From assembly GCF_022921095.1 (NCBI RefSeq), contig NZ_CP095053.1, positions 4,940,501 through 5,004,500 on the forward strand: DNA of 64,000 bases. Reading direction: 5' to 3'. This document shows, piece by piece, positions 59,461-64,000 of the stretch (position 1 is its first letter; every line of letters begins with the position of its first letter). This stretch comes from Hymenobacter aerilatus. Its GTDB lineage: Bacteria; Bacteroidota; Bacteroidia; Cytophagales; Hymenobacteraceae. Made by a program: the position numbers and the translations under genes. Below the pieces are notes generated by a model. It was given only the letters and a program-made list of their open reading frames with translations, had not been told where the DNA came from and made no database searches.

Positions 59461-60015
59461 ATGGCTCGACTCAAAGAAAAATATCAAGCAGAAGTAGTAC
59501 CCGTGCTCCAGGAGAAATTCCAATTCAAGAGCATTATGCAGGTACCACGCATCACTAAAATCTGCATTAACCGCGGCATTGGCGCAGCAGTAGCTGACAA
59601 AAAGCTAGTAGATAATGGCGTAGAAGAACTGACTACCATCGCTGGTCAGAAGGCAGTGCCCACTATTGCAAAGCGTTCAGTTTCTAACTTCAAACTCCGC
59701 GAGGGAATGCCTATTGGTGCTCGCGTCACCCTACGTGGTGAGCGGATGTATGAATTTTTGGACCGCCTATTGACTGTTGCCCTACCCCGGGTACGTGACT
59801 TTAAAGGTATTAATGACAAAGGCTTCGATGGCCGTGGTAATTATACCTTAGGCATTAAGGAGCAAATCATTTTTCCTGAAATCTCTATTGATAAAATCAA
59901 ATCGATTTCGGGTATGGATATCACCTTCGTAACGACAGCTGAAAATGATGAGCAAAGCTATGAGCTGCTCAAAGCTTTTGGTATGCCGTTTACAAACGCC
60001 AAGAAACAAAGCTAA
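59461..60015 (+). CDS. rplE: 50S ribosomal protein L5
   Basis: The 184-residue 5S rRNA-binding protein shows MQVPRITKICINRGIGAAVA, GQKAVPTIAKRSVSNFKLRE and the FPEISIDKIKSISGMDITFV end region. Its stop overlaps the rpsN start by one base (TAATG). Confidence 0.97.
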   Translation: MARLKEKYQAEVVPVLQEKFQFKSIMQVPRITKICINRGIGAAVADKKLVDNGVEELTTIAGQKAVPTIAKRSVSNFKLREGMPIGARVTLRGERMYEFLDRLLTVALPRVRDFKGINDKGFDGRGNYTLGIKEQIIFPEISIDKIKSISGMDITFVTTAENDEQSYELLKAFGMPFTNAKKQS

Positions 60016-60284
60016 TGGCTAAAGAATCCGCAAAAGCAAGAGCGCGTAAGCGCATCGCCACTGTTGCTCGCTATGCTGAGAAACGCGCTGCTCTAAAAGC
60101 TGCTGGCGATTACGAAGGGTTAGATAAGCTTCCACGTGACGCTTCCCCCGTTCGTTTACACAACCGTGACATGATTGACGGCCGTCCGCGTGGTTATATG
60201 CGGAAATTTGGCATCAGCCGTGTTCGCTTCCGTGAGATGGCTCTCGCTGGTAAAATCCCTGGTGTAACCAAATCGAGTTGGTAA
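60015..60284 (+). CDS. rpsN: 30S ribosomal protein S14 (zinc-free type)
   Basis: The 89-residue protein is the long, cysteine-free S14 form (LPRDASPVRLHNRDMIDGRP, FGISRVRFREMALAGKIPGV). It lacks the CxxC pairs of the zinc type. A terminator-like palindrome follows it and breaks the spc operon. Confidence 0.96.
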   Translation: MAKESAKARARKRIATVARYAEKRAALKAAGDYEGLDKLPRDASPVRLHNRDMIDGRPRGYMRKFGISRVRFREMALAGKIPGVTKSSW

Positions 60285-60290
60285 ACTAGA

Positions 60291-60322
60291 AAGGCTGGGT
60301 AGTTTTAAAACTATCCAGCCTT
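60291..60322 (+). terminator. hairpin between rpsN and rpsH
   Basis: A 32-nt palindrome (AAGGCTGGGTAGTTTT with an almost perfect complement, one G-U pair). No T-run follows, so it may act as attenuator, processing site or weak terminator. Confidence 0.6.
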
Positions 60323-60397
60323 CTGTGCCTAAGAAACCATTGGCCGAGCCCAGACAGCCGAGCCAAGCAGTCTTAACCCGAAAATTTCAAAGTTGCC

Positions 60398-60427
60398 TTG
60401 AGCAATGATGAAATTTTCTTATCTTTG
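60398..60427 (+). promoter_or_regulatory. Internal promoter before rpsH
   Basis: TTG (60398-60400), a 19-nt spacer and TATCTTTG (60420-60427) fit the Bacteroidota model perfectly; the rpsH start lies 37 nt downstream. Confidence 0.75.
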
Positions 60428-60464
60428 CGGCTCTCTAAAAATAGGGACTCGCTCTAATAGTCAA

Positions 60465-60863
60465 ATGAATACAGATCCAATTGCCGACTACCTGACCCGG
60501 TTGCGCAATGCCATTAAGGCAAATCATCGGGTAGTAGAGATTCCGGCCAGTAACATCAAGAAGGAGATTACGAAAGTACTCTACCACAAAGGGTACATTC
60601 AGAGCTACCGCTTTGATGATTCGTCGGTACAGGGCACTATTAAAATCGCTCTGAAATACAATCCGACTACGAAGCAGCCTGCAATCACTAAGCTGCAGCG
60701 TGTAAGCACGCCAGGTTTGCGTACTTATGCACACGTAGAGAATTTGCCTCGCGTATTGAGCGGTTTGGGTATCGCTATTCTGTCAACATCGAAAGGTGTA
60801 ATGACGGAAAAAGAAGCTAAGAACGAGAATGTGGGCGGCGAGGTGCTGTGCTACGTTTACTAA
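60465..60863 (+). CDS. rpsH: 30S ribosomal protein S8
   Basis: The 132-residue protein begins MNTDPIADYLTRLRNAIKAN, the normal S8 start, and ends with GLGIAILSTSKGVMTEKEAK and a terminal GEVLCYVY. ATG 60465 is chosen over an upstream frame because that frame would run into the promoter at 60398. S8 commonly represses its own operon. Confidence 0.97.
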   Translation: MNTDPIADYLTRLRNAIKANHRVVEIPASNIKKEITKVLYHKGYIQSYRFDDSSVQGTIKIALKYNPTTKQPAITKLQRVSTPGLRTYAHVENLPRVLSGLGIAILSTSKGVMTEKEAKNENVGGEVLCYVY

Positions 60864-60881
60864 CCGAGAGGATTCGAGACT

Positions 60882-61436
60882 ATGTCACGTATTGGTAAAC
60901 TGCCGATCAGCCTGCCCACCGGTGTTCAGGTTGATGTAAACAACGAAAATCAGGTAACCGTGAAAGGCCCTAAAGGCACACTGGTAACACCGGTTGATCA
61001 AGATATTAAGGTTTCTACCGTTGATGGCCAATTGGTAGTAGAGCGTCCTACCGAGCAGAAGCGTCATAAAGCTATGCACGGCCTATATCGCTCCCTTATC
61101 AACAACGCTATTCAAGGTGTTAGCAACGGGTTTGAGGAGAAGCTAGAATTGGTAGGGGTAGGTTACAAAGCTACTGTTGCTGGAAATACGCTGGAACTCG
61201 CTCTAGGGTATTCACACAATATCTTCTTGGCTCTACCGAAAGAAGTAACTGCTACTGCTGTTACGGAAAAGGGTAAGAATCCCATTGTTACGCTGAACAG
61301 CATCGACAAGCAATTGCTTGGTCAAGTAGCTGCTAAAATACGTTCGCTGCGCAAAGTTGAGCCTTACAAAGGTAAAGGTGTGCGCTTCGTGGGCGAGCAA
61401 ATTCGTCGCAAGGCTGGTAAAACAGCTTCGAAATAA
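60882..61436 (+). CDS. rplF: 50S ribosomal protein L6
   Basis: The 184-residue protein has SRIGKLPISLPTGVQVDVNN, the middle LVGVGYKATVAGNTLELALG and the terminal EPYKGKGVRFVGEQIRRKAG. The two-domain form is complete. Confidence 0.97.
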   Translation: MSRIGKLPISLPTGVQVDVNNENQVTVKGPKGTLVTPVDQDIKVSTVDGQLVVERPTEQKRHKAMHGLYRSLINNAIQGVSNGFEEKLELVGVGYKATVAGNTLELALGYSHNIFLALPKEVTATAVTEKGKNPIVTLNSIDKQLLGQVAAKIRSLRKVEPYKGKGVRFVGEQIRRKAGKTASK

Positions 61437-61445
61437 TTTCACATC

Positions 61446-61796
61446 ATGGCTTTCGATAAAGCATCTAGAAGAAAACGGATCCAGCGCATCATCCGCACAA
61501 AGGTTGCTGGCACGTCCGAGCGTCCACGTTTGTCGGTATTTCGTAGCAATACAGGCATTTATGCCCAAATTATTGACGATACTACTGGTCACACGTTGGC
61601 GTCTGCTTCCTCGAAGCACGTTTCGGTGGAGGGGGGCAACGGAGTCGCCCTTGCTGCCGCAGTAGGCAAAGAGCTTGCCTCCCGTGCTCAAGGTAAAGGC
61701 ATTACGAAAGTGGTATTCGACCGTTCCGGTTATCTCTACCACGGCCGCGTAAAATCACTGGCAGATGGCGCGCGTGAAGGCGGGCTGAATTTCTAA
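61446..61796 (+). CDS. rplR: 50S ribosomal protein L18
   Basis: The 116-residue 5S rRNA-binding protein shows GTSERPRLSVFRSNTGIYAQ and FDRSGYLYHGRVKSLADGAR with the usual terminal REGGLNF. Confidence 0.97.
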   Translation: MAFDKASRRKRIQRIIRTKVAGTSERPRLSVFRSNTGIYAQIIDDTTGHTLASASSKHVSVEGGNGVALAAAVGKELASRAQGKGITKVVFDRSGYLYHGRVKSLADGAREGGLNF

Positions 61797-61800
61797 GACA

Positions 61801-62328
61801 ATGTCCAAAGAGAATAGAGATAACAACAAGGTTGTTCGCGCTAACGAGACCGACCTTAAGGAGAAAGTGGTTGCAATCAACCGCGTTGCCAAAGTAGTAA
61901 AAGGTGGTCGCCGCTTTAGCTTCTCTGCTATCGTAGTAGTAGGCGATGGTAATGGAGTAGTAGGTTATGGGCTTGGCAAAGCCAACGAGGTAACTGACGC
62001 TATTGCGAAGGGCATCGACGATGCGAAAAAGAACCTTGTGAAGGTGCCACTGTATAAGCATACGGTGCCACACGCAATGGAAGGTAAATACTCGGGTGGA
62101 TTTGTATTAGTACAGCCAGCAGCTGCAGGTACTGGTGTAATTGCTGGTGGTGCTATGCGCGCTGTTTTTGAAAGTGCTGGCATCAAAGATGTGTTAGCAA
62201 AATCAAAAGGCTCTTCCAACCCGCACAACGTAGTGAAGGCCACCTTTGACGCTTTAGCCAAAATGCGCGACCCGTTGCAGATTGCGCAGCAACGTGGTAT
62301 TAGCCTTCAACAAGTATTTAACGGCTAA
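61801..62328 (+). CDS. rpsE: 30S ribosomal protein S5
   Basis: The 175-residue protein has the double-stranded-RNA-binding part (VVKGGRRFSFSAIVVVGDGN) and GTGVIAGGAMRAVFESAGIK with SKGSSNPHNVVKATFDAL. It lies at the mRNA entry site next to S3. Confidence 0.97.
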   Translation: MSKENRDNNKVVRANETDLKEKVVAINRVAKVVKGGRRFSFSAIVVVGDGNGVVGYGLGKANEVTDAIAKGIDDAKKNLVKVPLYKHTVPHAMEGKYSGGFVLVQPAAAGTGVIAGGAMRAVFESAGIKDVLAKSKGSSNPHNVVKATFDALAKMRDPLQIAQQRGISLQQVFNG

Positions 62329-62334
62329 GCAGAG

Positions 62335-62514
62335 ATGACACAGATTAAAATCACCTTGGTGAAAAGCGTTATTGACCGCCCTGAGCGTCAGAAACGTACT
62401 GTTCAGGCTCTTGGTCTGGGCAAAATAGGCAGCACAAAGGAAGTTGAAAATACTCCTCAAATTGCTGGTATGGTAGCTGCAGTACAGCACCTTGTAGAAG
62501 TAACAGAACTCTAG
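62335..62514 (+). CDS. rpmD: 50S ribosomal protein L30
   Basis: The 59-residue protein was read directly: it starts MTQIKITLVKSVIDRPERQK, continues VQALGLGKIGSTKEVENTPQ and ends HLVEVTEL. These are the typical L30 core and length. It sits between rpsE and rplO as expected. Confidence 0.95.
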   Translation: MTQIKITLVKSVIDRPERQKRTVQALGLGKIGSTKEVENTPQIAGMVAAVQHLVEVTEL

Positions 62515-62528
62515 GTAGTAAGTCGAAT

Positions 62529-62978
62529 ATGAATCTCAGCAATCTAAAGCCCGCTATTGGTGCTACCCGCAATGAAAAGCGTGTAGGTCGTGGTACGGGT
62601 TCCGGCCGCGGCGGCACGTCGACGCGTGGTCATAAAGGTGCCAAGTCCCGTTCGGGTTATTCCAAGAAGTCGGGTTTTGAAGGTGGCCAAATGCCCCTGC
62701 AGCGCCGAGTGCCTAAGTTTGGTTTCAAAAATATCAACCGTGTGGAATATAAGAGCATCAATTTGGATGTTCTAGCTTCACTCACTGAAAAAGACAGCAC
62801 TATTTCTACTTTAGACGCTGCTTACTTCGTGAATGCTGGTTTGGTATCTAAAAACGCTAAGGTAAAGATTCTAGGCCGCGGTGAAATTACCAAAGCAGTA
62901 GAAGTTCATGCTCATGCCTTCTCAAAATCGGCTGTTGAGGCCATTGAAAAGGCTGGAGGCAAAGCTGTGACGCTGTAA
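62529..62978 (+). CDS. rplO: 50S ribosomal protein L15
   Basis: The 149-residue protein has the glycine/arginine-rich N-terminal part (KRVGRGTGSGRGGTSTRGHK, GFEGGQMPLQRRVPKFGF) and the C-terminal globular part (VEVHAHAFSKSAVEAIEKAG). It precedes secY by 13 nt. Confidence 0.97.
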   Translation: MNLSNLKPAIGATRNEKRVGRGTGSGRGGTSTRGHKGAKSRSGYSKKSGFEGGQMPLQRRVPKFGFKNINRVEYKSINLDVLASLTEKDSTISTLDAAYFVNAGLVSKNAKVKILGRGEITKAVEVHAHAFSKSAVEAIEKAGGKAVTL

Positions 62979-62991
62979 AGCATACTAAGCA

Positions 62992-64000
62992 ATGAAAAAG
63001 TTTATCGAGACGATAAAAAATATTTTCAAAATTGAGGATCTGAGAACTCGGATCCTCAATACTGTTTTTTTCATTGCTATCTATCGGCTAGGCTCTTATG
63101 TAGTTTTGCCAGGGGTAGACCCTACTCAGTTAAAACAGGGTGCTCAAGGCCTTTTCGGTATTCTAGACACTTTGTTGGGGGGAGCATTCAGTCATGCTTC
63201 CATCTTTGCACTCGGTATCATGCCTTATATTTCGGCATCTATCGTGTTGCAACTTTTGACTATCGCTGTTCCTTATTTTCAGAAATTACAGAAGGAAGGC
63301 GAGTCTGGTCGAAAGAAAATCAACCAGTACACTCGCTTCCTTACGATACCTATTGTGATGGCTCAATCAGTGGGTTTCATCGCAACTATCAATGCAGAAG
63401 CAATAACTAATCCTGGATTATTATTCACCATTACTACGATGGTAGTAATCACTGCGGGCACATTGTTCTGCATGTGGTTGGGTGAAAAGATTACCGATAA
63501 GGGCATTGGTAACGGCATTTCCATGATCATCATGATCGGGATTGTATCACGTCTGCCTGGTGCTTTGATTGGGGAAGCGGCAGCCAAGCGTATGCAAGGC
63601 TCTCTTATCTTCCTGATTGAACTCGTTGTGCTATTTTTAGTGGTGATGGCTGTTATTGTGTTGACTCAGGCTGTTCGCCGCATTCCAGTTCAGTACGCTA
63701 AGCAAATTGGTGGTACAACGCAATTGAATGCACAGCGTCAGTTCATCCCAATGAAGGTGAATGCAGCTGGTGTAATGCCTATCATTTTTGCGCAGTCATT
63801 GATGTTTGTTCCTGCTATTGTTGCATCAGTTTGGCAGAACGAAAGCGATACTGCAAGTTATATTGGGCTGAAATTTTCAGATTACACATCTTGGCAGTAT
63901 AACCTAGTTTTTGCTACTCTCATTATTGTCTTTACTTACTTCTACACTGCTATCAGCGTTAACCCTAACCAAATTGCAGATGATCTGAAGCGTAGTGGAG
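62992..64000 (+). CDS. secY: protein translocase subunit SecY (partial)
   Basis: The frame is open to the window end, giving 336 of an expected 430-440 residues. It begins MKKFIETIKNIFKIEDLRTR and shows the usual SecY blocks: YRLGSYVVLPGVDP, the plug region (GGAFSHASIFALGIMPYISA), LGEKITDKGIGNGISMIIM and RRIPVQYAKQ. At least seven membrane helices are visible. It forms the Sec channel with SecE, encoded 25 kb upstream. Confidence 0.97.
   Translation, partial: MKKFIETIKNIFKIEDLRTRILNTVFFIAIYRLGSYVVLPGVDPTQLKQGAQGLFGILDTLLGGAFSHASIFALGIMPYISASIVLQLLTIAVPYFQKLQKEGESGRKKINQYTRFLTIPIVMAQSVGFIATINAEAITNPGLLFTITTMVVITAGTLFCMWLGEKITDKGIGNGISMIIMIGIVSRLPGALIGEAAAKRMQGSLIFLIELVVLFLVVMAVIVLTQAVRRIPVQYAKQIGGTTQLNAQRQFIPMKVNAAGVMPIIFAQSLMFVPAIVASVWQNESDTASYIGLKFSDYTSWQYNLVFATLIIVFTYFYTAISVNPNQIADDLKRSG

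Overview
The window is a chromosomal segment of a member of the Bacteroidota, most likely Hymenobacter or a close relative in the Cytophagales. The evidence is a SusC/SusD pair, a BtuB/BtuG-type cobalamin uptake pair, promoters of the Bacteroidota form (TTG or TTTG, about 19 nt, then TAnnTTTG), almost no Shine-Dalgarno sequences, moderately high GC in the accessory half, and a tuf - tRNA-Trp - secE - nusG - rplKAJL - rpoBC - str - S10 - spc gene series. The genus is an inference from overall style; no marker gene was compared with a database.

Bases 1-32,100 are a mosaic of metabolic and surface genes. After tRNA-Gly(CCC) come two small membrane proteins, a GNAT acetyltransferase and an alpha/beta-hydrolase-like lipoprotein. 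A small glycan-uptake locus follows on the minus strand (SusC, SusD, then a periplasmic GH65 alpha-glucosidase-like enzyme). Next are a B12-binding radical SAM protein, a membrane protein coupled to an HMA-AraC regulator, and a cobalamin locus (riboswitch, BtuB-like receptor, BtuG-like lipoprotein). Then come a 3-methyladenine DNA glycosylase, a THUMP-like methyltransferase, a DUF4397 lipoprotein, S-adenosylhomocysteine hydrolase, a luciferase-like oxidoreductase and an SDR. Three envelope polysaccharide genes (GT2, GT9, O-antigen ligase) follow, then an ECF sigma factor with its zinc anti-sigma factor, gmk, nadD, and frr/pyrH on the other strand.

Bases 32,100-64,000 contain a lone biotinyl carrier protein and an M1 aminopeptidase, then about 28 kb of information-processing genes all on the plus strand: tRNA-Tyr/Gly/Thr, tuf, tRNA-Trp, secE, nusG, rplK, rplA, rplJ, rplL, rpoB, rpoC, a DUF3467 gene, rpsL, rpsG, fusA, rpsJ, then rplC to secY, which is cut by the window end. 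The order is the usual one, but the series is divided by hairpin terminators and fresh promoters: after tuf, rplL, rpoB, rpoC, rpsJ and rpsN.

The most unusual features are not gene families but insertions of dispersed palindromic repeats. One sits in frame inside the radical SAM gene and adds about 34 codons. Another is a nested double palindrome between the cobalamin riboswitch and the glycosylase gene; it borders the riboswitch promoter on one side and carries the only plausible glycosylase start codon on the other. Other points of interest are an unusual CX4CX2C cluster motif, an HMA-AraC fusion, an RGG-rich tail on ribosomal protein S3, a TTG start for rpoB, a structured rpoB-rpoC spacer and a T9 run that splits one gene. 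I saw no CRISPR array, insertion sequence, phage or recognised defence system.
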